From the NCBI GenBank assembly GCA_021372495.1, contig JAJFUF010000007.1:61882-125881 (forward strand): a stretch of DNA of 64,000 bases, written 5' to 3'. The DNA comes from Lysobacteraceae bacterium (GTDB lineage: Bacteria > Pseudomonadota > Gammaproteobacteria > Xanthomonadales > Rhodanobacteraceae). The position numbers and the translations under genes were made by a program. Each line of letters begins with the position of its first letter. Positions within the stretch are counted from its first letter, which is position 1. Below, piece after piece: positions 8,934 through 17,171 of this stretch. The notes under the pieces were generated by a model that did not search any database, had not been told where the DNA came from, and was given only the letters and a program-made list of their open reading frames with translations.

Positions 8934-9706
8934 ACGCCTCGACCTGGCTCGACCACGACTGGCAGTTGCTCCACGCCGCGCCGCAGGCGCCGACGCTGCA
9001 CATGGCGCTGGACGAGGTACTGACCGACGAGGTCGCCGCGGGGCGCCGGCCGCCGACGCTGCGCGTGTGGGAATGGGCCGGCCCGGCCGTGGTGATCGGC
9101 CGCTTCCAGTCGCTGCGCAACGAGGTCGACGCGCACGGCGCCGCGCGCCACGGCATCGAGGTCGTGCGCCGCATCAGCGGCGGCGGCGCGATGTTCATCG
9201 AGCCCGGCAACACCATCACCTATTCGATCTACGCGCCGCTGACGATGGTCGCCGGCATGAGCTTCCAGGACGCCTATGCGCACATGGACGCGTGGGTGAT
9301 CGAGGCGCTGCACGCGCTCGGCATCGACGCGCGCTACCAGCCGCTCAACGACATCACCGCGCCGGCCGGCAAGATCGCCGGCGCCGCGCAGGCGCGCCGC
9401 GGCGGCGCGGTGCTGCACCACGTCACCATGGCCTACGACATCGACGCGGCAAAGATGATGCAGGTGCTGCGCATCGGCCGCGAGAAGCTGTCCGACAAGG
9501 GCATCGCCAGCGCCGCCAAGCGCGTCGATCCGTTGCGCAGCCAGACCGGCCTGCCGCGCGAGGCGGTGATCGCGCGCATGGTCGACACCTTCCGCCAGCG
9601 CCACGGCCTGCGCGACGACACGCTGCGCGCCGGCGAACTGGCGCGCGCCGAGGCGCTGGCGGCGTCCAAGTTCGCCGATCCGGCGTGGACGGCGGTGGTG
9701 CCGTGA
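8930..9706 (+). CDS. Lipoate-protein ligase A, catalytic subunit
   Basis: A 258-residue enzyme of the biotin/lipoate ligase fold that attaches lipoate to the lipoyl domains of 2-oxoacid dehydrogenases or glycine cleavage H protein. The lipoyl-AMP binding motif is RRISGGGAMFIEPGN and the catalytic lysine region is GKIAGAAQARRGGAVLHH. It lacks the usual C-terminal domain of E. coli LplA (338 residues), which is supplied by the upstream gene; the two overlap by ATGA. The same ATGA arrangement links its end to the penicillin-acylase-like gene, which suggests one mRNA. An octanoyl-transferase role cannot be excluded by sequence alone. Confidence 0.85.
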   Translation: MNASTWLDHDWQLLHAAPQAPTLHMALDEVLTDEVAAGRRPPTLRVWEWAGPAVVIGRFQSLRNEVDAHGAARHGIEVVRRISGGGAMFIEPGNTITYSIYAPLTMVAGMSFQDAYAHMDAWVIEALHALGIDARYQPLNDITAPAGKIAGAAQARRGGAVLHHVTMAYDIDAAKMMQVLRIGREKLSDKGIASAAKRVDPLRSQTGLPREAVIARMVDTFRQRHGLRDDTLRAGELARAEALAASKFADPAWTAVVP

Positions 9707-12105
9707 TGCGCTGGCTGCGCCGTGCGCTGGTCGCCGTCGCCGTGCTGGCCGCGCTGGCGGGCGGCGCCGGCTGGCTGCTGCTGGCCGGCAGCCTGCCGCA
9801 GCTCGACGGCAGCGTCGCCGCGCACGGCCTGCGCGCGCCGGTGGCGGTCAGTCGCGACGCGCGCGGCGTGGTCACCCTCGAAGCGCGGGACCGCCGCGAC
9901 CTCGCCTGGGCCACCGGCTTCGTGCACGCGCAGGAGCGCTACTTCCAGATGGACCTGCTGCGCCGCGTCGCCGCCGGCGAACTGGCCGAGCTGGTCGGGC
10001 CTGCCGCGATCGAGGTCGACATCAGGCATCGCCGCCACCGCTTCCGTGCGCTGGCGGAAAAGGTCTACGCCGGACTGCCGCCCGACGAGCGCGCGCTGGC
10101 CGACGCCTACCGCGACGGCGTCAACGCCGGCCTCGCCGCGCTGGACGTGCGGCCGTGGGAATACCTGCTGCTGCGCGCGCGCCCGCAGCGCTGGCGCAGC
10201 GAGGACAGCCTGCTGGTGATCGAGGCGATGTTCCTCGACTTGAACAACGACGGCTTCGACGACCGCGACCTGAGCCTCGCGCAGATGCGCGCCGCGCTGC
10301 CGGCGCCGCTGCTGGCGCTGCTGACCGCGCGCGACGGCACCTGGGAAGCGCCGCTGCAGGGCGCGGCCAGCCCGCCGCCGGCGATCCCCGGCGCCGACGT
10401 GTTCGACCTGCGCCGCATCGCGCTGCGCGCGCCGCTCGACGCGGCGCGCATCGCCGCCGCGCTGCCGCCGCCGGCGGAGCGCCCCGGCAGCAACAACTTC
10501 GCCGTGGCCGGCGCGCTGACCGCGAGCGGCGCGGCGATCGTCGCCAACGACATGCACCTCGCGCTGCGCGTGCCGAACATCTGGTTCCGCGCGCGCCTGC
10601 GCTATCCGGATCCCGCCGCGCCCGGCGGCGTGCGCGTCCTGAATGGGCTCACCCTGCCCGGCGTGCCGGCGCTGGTCGCCGGCAGCAACGGCCAGATCGC
10701 CTGGGCGTTCACCAACAGCTACGGCGACTGGGAGGACTGGGTGCGCGTGCTGCGCGACCCGGCCGACCCGCGGCGCTACCGCGTGCCGGAAGGCTGGGCC
10801 GGCATCGAGCGCCACGACGAGACGATCCGCGTGCACGGCGAGGCGCCGCGCACGCTCGCCGTCGAGAACACCCGCTGGGGCCCGATCATGGCGCACGACG
10901 TCGACGGCACGCCGCTGGCGCTGGCCTGGACGGCGCAGTTGCCGCGTGCGCTGAACCTCGAGCTGATGCGGCTGGAGCAGGCCGCCGACGCCGGCGCCGC
11001 GCTGGCGATGGCACCGACCTTCGGCATGCCGGCGCAGAACTTCGTGGTCGGCGACGCGCACGGCCGCATCGGCTGGACGCTCACCGGCAATGCGCTGCCG
11101 CTGCGCGCCGGCTTCGATCCCAGGTTCCCGGCCGACTGGTCGGCGCCTGGCTCCGGCTGGGTCGGCTTCGCCGCGCCGGCGCAGTACCCGCGCATCGAGG
11201 ATCCGGCCGACGGCCGGCTGTGGACGGCCAACAACCGCACCACCTCCGACGCCTGGCTGGCGCTGCTGGGCGACAGCGGCTACGACAACGGCGCGCGCGC
11301 GCGGCAGATCCGCGACGACCTGCGCGCGCGCACGCGATTCGCGCCCGCCGACCTGCTGGCGATCCAGCTCGACGACCGCGCGCTGTTCCTCGCCCGCTGG
11401 CAGCGCCTGCTGCAGGACACGCTGGCCGGCAACCGGGAACCTGCGCTGGTCGAGATGCGCCGGCTGAGCGCGCGCTGGAGCGGCCGCGCGGATACGGACA
11501 GCGTCGCCTACCGGCTGGTGCGCGCGTTCCGCGACGAGGTCGAGCAGCAGGCGCTGGCGCCGTTCGCGGCGCGCGTGCAGGCGCGCTTCCCCGATTTCCG
11601 CTGGCCGCAAGAACTCGACCGCGAGGCGGCGGTGTGGGCGCTGGCGACGCGGCAACCCCCGAACCTGCTCGATCCACGCTATCCGGACTGGCACGCGCTG
11701 CTGGCGAGCAGCGCGCGCGCCGTCGCCGAGCGCCTCGGCGCCGAGCCCGGCGGGCTTGCCGCGCAGTCCTGGGGCGAACACAACACCGCGGCGATCCGCC
11801 ACCCGCTGTCTGCCGCGCTGCCCGGCTTGCTCGCGCGCTTCCTCGACATGCCGCGCGAGCCGCTGCCCGGCGACGCCGACATGCCGCGTGTGCAGGCACC
11901 GGCGTTCGGCGCCTCCGAGCGCTTCGGCATCATGCCGGGCCACGAGGACCACAGCTACCTGCACATGCCCGGCGGCCAGAGCGACCACCCGCTGTCGCCC
12001 TATCACGGCGCCGGGCACGAGGACTGGGTGCACGGCGCGCCGACCCCGCTGCTGCCGGGCCCGGCCCGGCACCGCCTGACGCTGCAGCCCGCGGCCGCGC
12101 GCTGA
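9706..12105 (+). CDS. Penicillin acylase family protein (Ntn hydrolase, S45)
   Basis: A 799-residue exported amidase precursor. The N-terminus has a positively charged start and a hydrophobic helix (residues 7-28), a signal peptide or anchor to the periplasmic side. The alpha-subunit segment follows (RDLAWATGFVHAQERYFQMD), then a spacer and the self-cleavage site GSNNFAV, where Ser262 would become the N-terminal nucleophile of the beta chain. Further family features are NGLTLPGVPALVAGSNGQIAWAFTN and the C-terminal GQSDHPLSPYH. Such enzymes cleave penicillins, cephalosporins or N-acyl-homoserine lactones; the real substrate here is unknown. Its ATG overlaps the lipoate ligase stop. Confidence 0.9.
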   Translation: MRWLRRALVAVAVLAALAGGAGWLLLAGSLPQLDGSVAAHGLRAPVAVSRDARGVVTLEARDRRDLAWATGFVHAQERYFQMDLLRRVAAGELAELVGPAAIEVDIRHRRHRFRALAEKVYAGLPPDERALADAYRDGVNAGLAALDVRPWEYLLLRARPQRWRSEDSLLVIEAMFLDLNNDGFDDRDLSLAQMRAALPAPLLALLTARDGTWEAPLQGAASPPPAIPGADVFDLRRIALRAPLDAARIAAALPPPAERPGSNNFAVAGALTASGAAIVANDMHLALRVPNIWFRARLRYPDPAAPGGVRVLNGLTLPGVPALVAGSNGQIAWAFTNSYGDWEDWVRVLRDPADPRRYRVPEGWAGIERHDETIRVHGEAPRTLAVENTRWGPIMAHDVDGTPLALAWTAQLPRALNLELMRLEQAADAGAALAMAPTFGMPAQNFVVGDAHGRIGWTLTGNALPLRAGFDPRFPADWSAPGSGWVGFAAPAQYPRIEDPADGRLWTANNRTTSDAWLALLGDSGYDNGARARQIRDDLRARTRFAPADLLAIQLDDRALFLARWQRLLQDTLAGNREPALVEMRRLSARWSGRADTDSVAYRLVRAFRDEVEQQALAPFAARVQARFPDFRWPQELDREAAVWALATRQPPNLLDPRYPDWHALLASSARAVAERLGAEPGGLAAQSWGEHNTAAIRHPLSAALPGLLARFLDMPREPLPGDADMPRVQAPAFGASERFGIMPGHEDHSYLHMPGGQSDHPLSPYHGAGHEDWVHGAPTPLLPGPARHRLTLQPAAAR

Positions 12106-12175
12106 CCTGCCGTCGCGCGCGCCGCGGCGGGGCTACACTGCGCCGGCGGCGGCCTGCCGCGACGAGGAGGGGACG

Positions 12176-12574
12176 ATGAAACCGGAACTGTTCTGGCTCA
12201 CGCTGAGCGCGATCGCCACCGGGCTGATGTTCCTGCCCTACATACTCGACCGCATCGCCGTGCGCGGCCTGATGGGCACGATGGCGAACCCCAGCCCTGC
12301 CGACGCGCCGCAGCACGCCTGGGCGCAACGCGCGCAGCGCGCGCACGCCAACGCGGTCGAGAACCTGGTCGTGTTCGTCGCGCTGGTCGCGGCGGCCCAG
12401 TTCGCCGGCATCAGCAGCGCACAGACCGTGCTCGGCTGCCAGCTCTACTTCTGGGCCCGGCTGGCGCACTACGTCATCTACAGCGCCGGCATCCCGGTGC
12501 TGCGCACGCTGGCCTTCGCCGTGGCGCTGGTCGGCGAGGCGCTGATCGCGCTCGCGCTGCTCCCGACGATGTAG
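12176..12574 (+). CDS. MAPEG family membrane protein
   Basis: A 132-residue four-helix inner-membrane protein of the MAPEG family (membrane-associated proteins in eicosanoid and glutathione metabolism). The segment RAQRAHANAVENLVVFVALV with the conserved Asn/Glu between helices 1 and 2 is diagnostic, and YFWARLAHYVIYSAGIPVLRTLAF matches the later conserved block. Bacterial members mostly lack an assigned substrate; some are glutathione transferases. GAGGAGG stands just upstream of the ATG. A TACACT hexamer at 12134-12139 could be a -10 element. Confidence 0.88.
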   Translation: MKPELFWLTLSAIATGLMFLPYILDRIAVRGLMGTMANPSPADAPQHAWAQRAQRAHANAVENLVVFVALVAAAQFAGISSAQTVLGCQLYFWARLAHYVIYSAGIPVLRTLAFAVALVGEALIALALLPTM

Positions 12575-12729
12575 GCGACAACCCCGCCTGCCGCGGCTGC
12601 AGCGCCGTTGCCGCCGCGGCGGGAACCTTTTCCCTTGCGGGCGCATTACGCCCTCGAGGGGGCTCGTGGCGCGCGGCGGCGCCATGCGGCCCGGGCCCCC
12701 GATTCACCACCAACACTAGGGGATTCGAG

Positions 12730-13071
12730 ATGCTCAACTACGCGATTCTGATCTTCGCCGTCGCCGCGCTCGGCGGGCTGTTCCTCGCCGCCCACGTGCT
12801 CCGCGACAAGCTGGCCCCGTGGGCGGTTTCGATCCTCCACGCGCTGCTGGGCGCCGCTGGCCTGGTGACGCTGATCCTGATGGTGCTGCAGGGCGCCGCG
12901 CCGGCCCGCCTGACCGCCGCGCTCGGCCTGCTGGTCATCGCGGCACTGGGCGGGTTCTTCCTCGCCTCGTTCCACCTGCGCGGCAAGGTCGCACCCAAGA
13001 CCGTGGTGATCGTGCACGCCGGCGTCGCCGTCGTCGGCTTCCTCACCCTGGCGAGCCTGCTGCTGGCCTGA
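12730..13071 (+). CDS. Small membrane protein with internal duplication, 113 aa
   Basis: Family not recognised. Four hydrophobic segments are arranged as two similar halves: residues about 10-50 (AALGGLFLAAHVLRDKLAP...VSILHALLGAAG) and about 69-112 (AALGGFFLASFHLRGKVAP...VVIVHAGVAVVG). Each half carries one His after the first helix (His22, His82) and one within the second (His37, His96). The repeated, membrane-embedded His pairs could bind haem or metal; this is inference. The start is an ATG after AGGGGATTCGAG. It is followed at 33 bases by a DUF2231 gene and then a peroxiredoxin-like gene on the same strand. Confidence 0.8.
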   Translation: MLNYAILIFAVAALGGLFLAAHVLRDKLAPWAVSILHALLGAAGLVTLILMVLQGAAPARLTAALGLLVIAALGGFFLASFHLRGKVAPKTVVIVHAGVAVVGFLTLASLLLA

Positions 13072-13104
13072 CGCGACGCGTCCCCCATCCCGGGAGTACC
13101 CACC

Positions 13105-13533
13105 ATGCGCCATCCGCTGCATCCGGCCCTCGTCCACTTCCCCATCGCCTGCTGGTCGCTGGCCACGGCCGGGGATCTGGCCAGTCCGTTCCTGGGCGAG
13201 CCGGCATGGCGTCTCTCGGGGATGCTGCACGTGGCGGGGAGCGCGCTCGCGCTCCCCGCCATGCTTGCCGGCTTCGTCGAGCTGCTGAAAGTTGCGGAAG
13301 ACAGCCCGGCGATCAAGATCGCCAACCGGCACATGGCCGTGGTCATGACCGCCTTCTGCTTCTATGCCGCCAGCCTGTTCCTGCGCCTCGACGGCACCAC
13401 CCTGCAGGCGCCCGGCCCGCTCGAAACGGGCCTGGGCGTCGCCGGCTTCGCCTGCCTCGCCGCGGCCGGCTGGCTGGGCGGCAGGCTGGTGTACGAATTC
13501 GGCGTCGGCAGGAGCGAGTCCGCGGGCGCCTGA
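13105..13533 (+). CDS. DUF2231 domain membrane protein
   Basis: A 142-residue inner-membrane protein of the DUF2231 family. The signature HPLHPALVHFPIACW opens the protein and is followed by four hydrophobic segments, with the second conserved block NRHMAVVMTAFCFYAASLFLR. The family has no proven function, but its conserved N-terminal histidines and frequent association with c-type cytochromes and redox genes suggest electron transfer or haem/metal binding. GGGAGTACCCACC precedes the ATG. It sits between the duplicated four-helix protein and the peroxiredoxin-like gene with gaps of 33 and 92 bases, which suggests a small operon. Confidence 0.85.
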   Translation: MRHPLHPALVHFPIACWSLATAGDLASPFLGEPAWRLSGMLHVAGSALALPAMLAGFVELLKVAEDSPAIKIANRHMAVVMTAFCFYAASLFLRLDGTTLQAPGPLETGLGVAGFACLAAAGWLGGRLVYEFGVGRSESAGA

Positions 13534-13625
13534 ACGTCCATGCAGGCGCGCACGGCAGGAAACCCGGGCGCGGCCGTCGGGGTGCAGACGCACCGCGCCG
13601 GCCCGCCGCACACCGGAGAATCGCG

Positions 13626-14177
13626 ATGAGACTGGCCGCACCCACCCAGGCCCCGCAACTGGCCATGACCGACATCTACGGCGAGCCCGTCGCGATCGGC
13701 AGCGGCCGCCGCAGGACGCTGCTGTGCTTCTTCCGCGACGCCGCCTGCCCGTTCTGCAACTTCAGGATCTACGAGCTGACCCAGCACCACGCCAGCCTGG
13801 CTGCGCTCGGCCTCGACATCGTCGCCGTGTTCGCCTCGTCGCCCGAGGAGGTGAAGCGCTTCGTCGCGCGCAAGCCGAGGCCGTTCCGCGTCATCGCCGA
13901 TCCGGCCTCGTCCGCCTACGACGCCTACGGCATCGAGCGCTCGTTCTGGCGCAAGCTGAAAGCGATCGCAACGCGCCTGCCGACGCTGCTGCGCGGCCTG
14001 CGCATCGTCGGCCTGGCCGGTCTGGACACGAACAACATCCTGCCCGCCGACTTCCTGATCGACGAGAACGGCCGCGTCGTCGAGGCCTACTACGGCCGCG
14101 ACGCCGGCGACCACATCCCGTTCGAGCGCGTGGAGCTGTTCCTGGCGCGCGGACTGATCCGACGCTCCGTCGCGTGA
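13626..14177 (+). CDS. Peroxiredoxin-like (AhpC/TSA) protein
   Basis: A thioredoxin-fold protein of 183 residues in the AhpC/TSA superfamily. The active-site region is FFRDAACPFCNFRI, a CPFC pair where many peroxiredoxins have one Cys, so either peroxidase or thiol-disulfide oxidoreductase activity is possible. Later blocks NILPADFLIDENGRVVEAYYG and DHIPFERVELFL are typical of the redoxin end. There is no signal peptide, so it is cytosolic. The ATG at 13626 follows CCGGAGAATCGCG; the much longer frame upstream is a shadow of the preceding genes. It is the last gene of the four-helix/DUF2231 group. Confidence 0.85.
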   Translation: MRLAAPTQAPQLAMTDIYGEPVAIGSGRRRTLLCFFRDAACPFCNFRIYELTQHHASLAALGLDIVAVFASSPEEVKRFVARKPRPFRVIADPASSAYDAYGIERSFWRKLKAIATRLPTLLRGLRIVGLAGLDTNNILPADFLIDENGRVVEAYYGRDAGDHIPFERVELFLARGLIRRSVA

Positions 14178-14336
14178 GCACGGCGCGGCACCGAATAGTC
14201 GCGCAAGCGCCACCTAACGCCGAAACCGACGCGATCACGCGAAGGACTCCTCGCGGCTGTCCCAGGGCGAGCCCCGGTCCACAACGCGGCGCTCGTACGC
14301 CGCGGCACGCCTGACCGGGGCCGTCCTCTCTTCTGG

Positions 14337-15101
14337 CTAGCGTATCTGGACGTCCTTGAGCGTATACGTCGCAGTCACGCTCGTCGTCTGATAGCCGGTC
14401 ATGAATGCGACCCCGTACTTGTCGAGATATGCAAACTGCGATTTCTTCGATGCTACGCCATTGACGTTTTCGAACGTGCAGTTCAAGGATCGCGCATCTC
14501 CCTCCAGTTTCGGATGGATGCGGCTGGCTGGGAAGGGGTCACCGGCAGAGCAACGAATTGCAAGCGATTGCGGATTGGGAACCGGCCCGGAAAATCCCGT
14601 CGTATACGCGAAGCTTATGTCGCCGCTCGCGTCCAACGGATCCATGTGGACGATCGACTGCGTGGTGCGGATCAGATTCGCGTTCGCGGAGCTGTAAGTA
14701 ACGGACTGCTCGCGCAACGGGAACAGGTCACGGTAGCTCAGACCGAAGAACGCGCCCGACGCCAAACCGTTCGAGGTGATCTCCGAACTCTGCTGGATCA
14801 TGCCGTGCTCGAAAGCTACCAGCACCGTATGGATGGTGAACGAGCGCGTTTCCTTGCCTCCAGGGGCGCTCAGGCTACCATCGATGTCGAACGTCATCGA
14901 ATGAAAATCGAAGGCCTTGCTGTCCGCTGCCTGCAACCAATGCAATACCTCCTCGGGGAGGGCGCCAGGCGTGAAATTCTTCTGCAGGTAGCCCGGCTTG
15001 TCTGCCACCACATCCTTCACCCTGACCGGCGGTGAAACGCATCCGTGCAATAACCCCGATGCAATCAACGCCAGAAACACCACCCTGAATTCGCCCCTCA
15101 T
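14337..15101 (-). CDS. Putative lipoprotein of unknown function, 254 aa
   Basis: No family recognised. The N-terminus is a lipoprotein signal (hydrophobic residues 6-20, lipobox LLHGC, Cys21), so it should be anchored in the outer or inner membrane facing the periplasm. The rest is a mixed, beta-rich globular domain with three further Cys residues. A very strong ribosome binding site (AGGAGGAAGG) stands directly upstream. Base and codon use differ clearly from neighbours: many A/T-ending codons (for example ata, tta, gaa, aat) in an otherwise GC-saturated region, which suggests acquisition by transfer. It is convergent with the peroxiredoxin-like gene and separated from dapE by 219 bases. Confidence 0.75.
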   Translation of the reverse strand: MRGEFRVVFLALIASGLLHGCVSPPVRVKDVVADKPGYLQKNFTPGALPEEVLHWLQAADSKAFDFHSMTFDIDGSLSAPGGKETRSFTIHTVLVAFEHGMIQQSSEITSNGLASGAFFGLSYRDLFPLREQSVTYSSANANLIRTTQSIVHMDPLDASGDISFAYTTGFSGPVPNPQSLAIRCSAGDPFPASRIHPKLEGDARSLNCTFENVNGVASKKSQFAYLDKYGVAFMTGYQTTSVTATYTLKDVQIR

Positions 15102-15320
15102 TTCCTTCCTCCTGGATTGGAATTAGAGAATCATGCCGCACACCGATCTCACCCACTCCGTGTGCGCGCTCCGGCAAGTCACTCCAACAGCTGCTTTTCC
15201 GGAAGATGGGCATCATGGTGAGCCGCGCCCGAATCGGCAAGTGGCAGGGTTCGATCAGATCACCATGCCCCCCTGTCAGTCCCGCTCGGTCGCCGGCGAA
15301 TATGGAGACGTGCACAACCA

Positions 15321-16451
15321 TCAGCGCAGCAGACGCTCGGCGAGCGCGAGGTAGAGCCCCGGCAGGCGCTCGAGTTCGTCCAGCGCGACGTGCTCGTCGA
15401 CCTTGTGGATACTGGCGTTGACCGGGCCGAGTTCGACCACCTCGGCGCCCAGCGGCGCGATGAAGCGGCCATCCGAGGTACCGCCGCCGGTGCTGAGCTC
15501 GGGTTCGACGCCGCAGCGCTCGCGCAGCACCTCGACCGCGGCACGGCGCAGCACGCCGTCGCGGGTCAGGAACGGTTCGCCGGAAAGGTCCCAGTCCAGC
15601 GCGTAGTCGAGTCCGTGCCGGCGCAGCGTGTCCTCGACGCGCGCACGCAGGCCGTCGGCGCTGCTGGCGGTGCCGTAGCGGAAGTTGAAGCGCGCTTCCA
15701 GCACGCCGGGGATCACGTTGTTGGCGCCGGTGCCGCTGGCGAGGTTCGACACCTGGAACGTGGTCGGCGGGAACGCCTCGTTGCCGTCGTCCCAACGCAT
15801 CGCCGCCAGCTCGGCCAGCGCCGGCGCGAAGGCGTGGATCGGATTCAGCGCCTTGTCCGGATACGCCACGTGGCCCTGCACGCCGCGCACGGTGAGCGTG
15901 CCTGACAGCGAGCCGCGCCGGCCGATGCGGATCAGGTCGCCGAGCTTTTCCTTCGACGACGGCTCGCCGACCACGCACCAGTCGATGCGCTGGCCGGTCG
16001 CGCGGAAGTGCTCGGCCACGCGGCGCACGCCGTCGAGGTTGGTCGGTCCCTCCTCGTCGCTGGTCAGCAGCAGCGCGACGGTGCCGGGATGCCGCGGATA
16101 CGCGGCGACGAAGGCCTCCAGCGCCAGCGTCATCGCCGCCACGCCGCCCTTCATGTCCGCGGCGCCGCGGCCGTACAGGCGGCCGTCGCGCACGCTGGGC
16201 GCGAACGGCGGCGAGGCCCACGTGTCTTCCGGACCGCTCGGCACCACGTCGGTGTGGCCGAGGAACGCCAGCACCGGCGCACCCTCGCCGTGCGTCGCCC
16301 ACAGGTTGTCGACCTCGCCGTGGCGCAGGCGTTCGCAGCGGAAGCCGGCGCGCGCGAGGCGCTCGGCGAGCAGCGCCTGGCAGCCGGCGTCGTCGGGCGT
16401 GATCGACTTGCGCGCGATCAGCGCACGGGTCAATTCGAGGATTTCGCTCAT
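15321..16451 (-). CDS. dapE: Succinyl-diaminopimelate desuccinylase
   Basis: Di-zinc M20 hydrolase that removes succinate from N-succinyl-LL-diaminopimelate on the way to lysine and meso-DAP for peptidoglycan; cytosolic. The 376 residues match E. coli DapE (375). Metal ligands lie in [36 protein letters not shown] (catalytic and bridging Glu) and, near the end, the His in [19 protein letters not shown] is the substrate-binding loop. The ATG at 16451 gives the family's usual N-terminus; the open frame continues upstream without similarity. It sits 5 bases after the reductase-like gene 16457-16828 and forms one transcription unit with dapD. Confidence 0.95.
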   Translation of the reverse strand: MSEILELTRALIARKSITPDDAGCQALLAERLARAGFRCERLRHGEVDNLWATHGEGAPVLAFLGHTDVVPSGPEDTWASPPFAPSVRDGRLYGRGAADMKGGVAAMTLALEAFVAAYPRHPGTVALLLTSDEEGPTNLDGVRRVAEHFRATGQRIDWCVVGEPSSKEKLGDLIRIGRRGSLSGTLTVRGVQGHVAYPDKALNPIHAFAPALAELAAMRWDDGNEAFPPTTFQVSNLASGTGANNVIPGVLEARFNFRYGTASSADGLRARVEDTLRRHGLDYALDWDLSGEPFLTRDGVLRRAAVEVLRERCGVEPELSTGGGTSDGRFIAPLGAEVVELGPVNASIHKVDEHVALDELERLPGLYLALAERLLR

Positions 16452-16456
16452 CGTGC

Positions 16457-16828
16457 TCACGCCCTGGCCTTGCCGAACAGCCGCTCGTAACTGCCGCCGG
16501 TGAAGCCGACGGCGACGCGGCCGTCGGCCAGCACCGCCACCGGATGGCGCAGGATGCCGGGGTGCTCGCGGATCAGCAGCGTCCACTCCGGATCGCTGTC
16601 CGGATGCTTGCGCTGCGGCAGCAACCCGGCCCAGGCGCGACCGCCGCGATCGACCAGCGCGCCCCATCCGCCCAGCGCCGCCGCCCACGCCTTCAGGGCG
16701 GCGGGCTCGGGGCGTTCGCGGGCGAGGTCGACGAAGCGGTACGGCGGCCCGAAGCGGTCCAGCCAGCGGCGCGCCTTGCCGCAGGCGTCGCAGCCGTCGA
16801 GGCCGTACACGACCGCCGCCTCAGCCAC
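16457..16828 (-). CDS. Spx/ArsC-type thioredoxin-fold protein, second copy (YffB-like)
   Basis: A 123-residue protein of the ArsC/Spx/MgsR superfamily, with the active-site stretch [16 protein letters not shown] (CxxC at residues 13-16) and the family end [24 protein letters not shown]. Proteins of the YffB branch often accompany dapE. It overlaps the end of the paralogue 16821-17171 by 8 bases and precedes dapE by 5 bases, so it belongs to the dapD-dapE transcript. Arsenate reduction is not implied; the arsenate-reductase Arg triad was not identified. Its role next to lysine synthesis is unknown. Confidence 0.82.
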   Translation of the reverse strand: MAEAAVVYGLDGCDACGKARRWLDRFGPPYRFVDLARERPEPAALKAWAAALGGWGALVDRGGRAWAGLLPQRKHPDSDPEWTLLIREHPGILRHPVAVLADGRVAVGFTGGSYERLFGKARA

Positions 16829-17171
16829 CGAACAGCTCCGCGAACTTCTTCTCGGTGAAGCCGACGCCGACCGCGCCGTCCTTGACCAGCACCGGCCGCT
16901 TGACCAGCGCCGGATAGGCCTTGATCAGCGCCAGCCACTCGGCGTCGGTCGATGCGGCCTTCTGCGCGTCCGTCAGATCGCGCCAGGTGTAGCTGGCGCG
17001 GTTGACCAGCTTTTCCCAGCCGAGCGTCTTCGCCCAGGCCCTCAGCGTCGCCGGCGCGACGGGATGCTCGCGGTAGTCGGTGAAGGCGTGCCGGACCCCG
17101 TGCGCGTCCAGCCACGCTCGCGCCTTGCCGCAGGTGCCGCACTTGTGCAGGCCGTACAGTTCGACGCTCAT
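16821..17171 (-). CDS. Spx/ArsC-type thioredoxin-fold protein, first copy (YffB-like)
   Basis: A 116-residue thioredoxin-fold protein homologous to its downstream neighbour. The N-terminus [22 protein letters not shown] holds the CxxC (residues 11-14), and the family C-terminal block is [20 protein letters not shown]. The ATG overlaps the dapD stop (TCAT on the plus strand at 17168-17171). Two tandem paralogues here suggest a gene duplication within the dap operon. Together with dapD and dapE it is likely co-transcribed; biochemical function is unproven for this branch. Confidence 0.85.
   Translation of the reverse strand: MSVELYGLHKCGTCGKARAWLDAHGVRHAFTDYREHPVAPATLRAWAKTLGWEKLVNRASYTWRDLTDAQKAASTDAEWLALIKAYPALVKRPVLVKDGAVGVGFTEKKFAELFGG

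Noticed and set aside
9433..12072. An 879-codon minus-strand open frame opposite the penicillin-acylase gene
   Set aside because: Low-complexity Arg/Gln/Ala translation, complementary to a clear family member with intact catalytic site.
16457..17171. Arsenate reductase (arsC) function for the two thioredoxin-fold genes
   Set aside because: They belong to the broader ArsC/Spx fold but lie in the dap operon and no ars genes are nearby; the fold alone does not support arsenate reduction.
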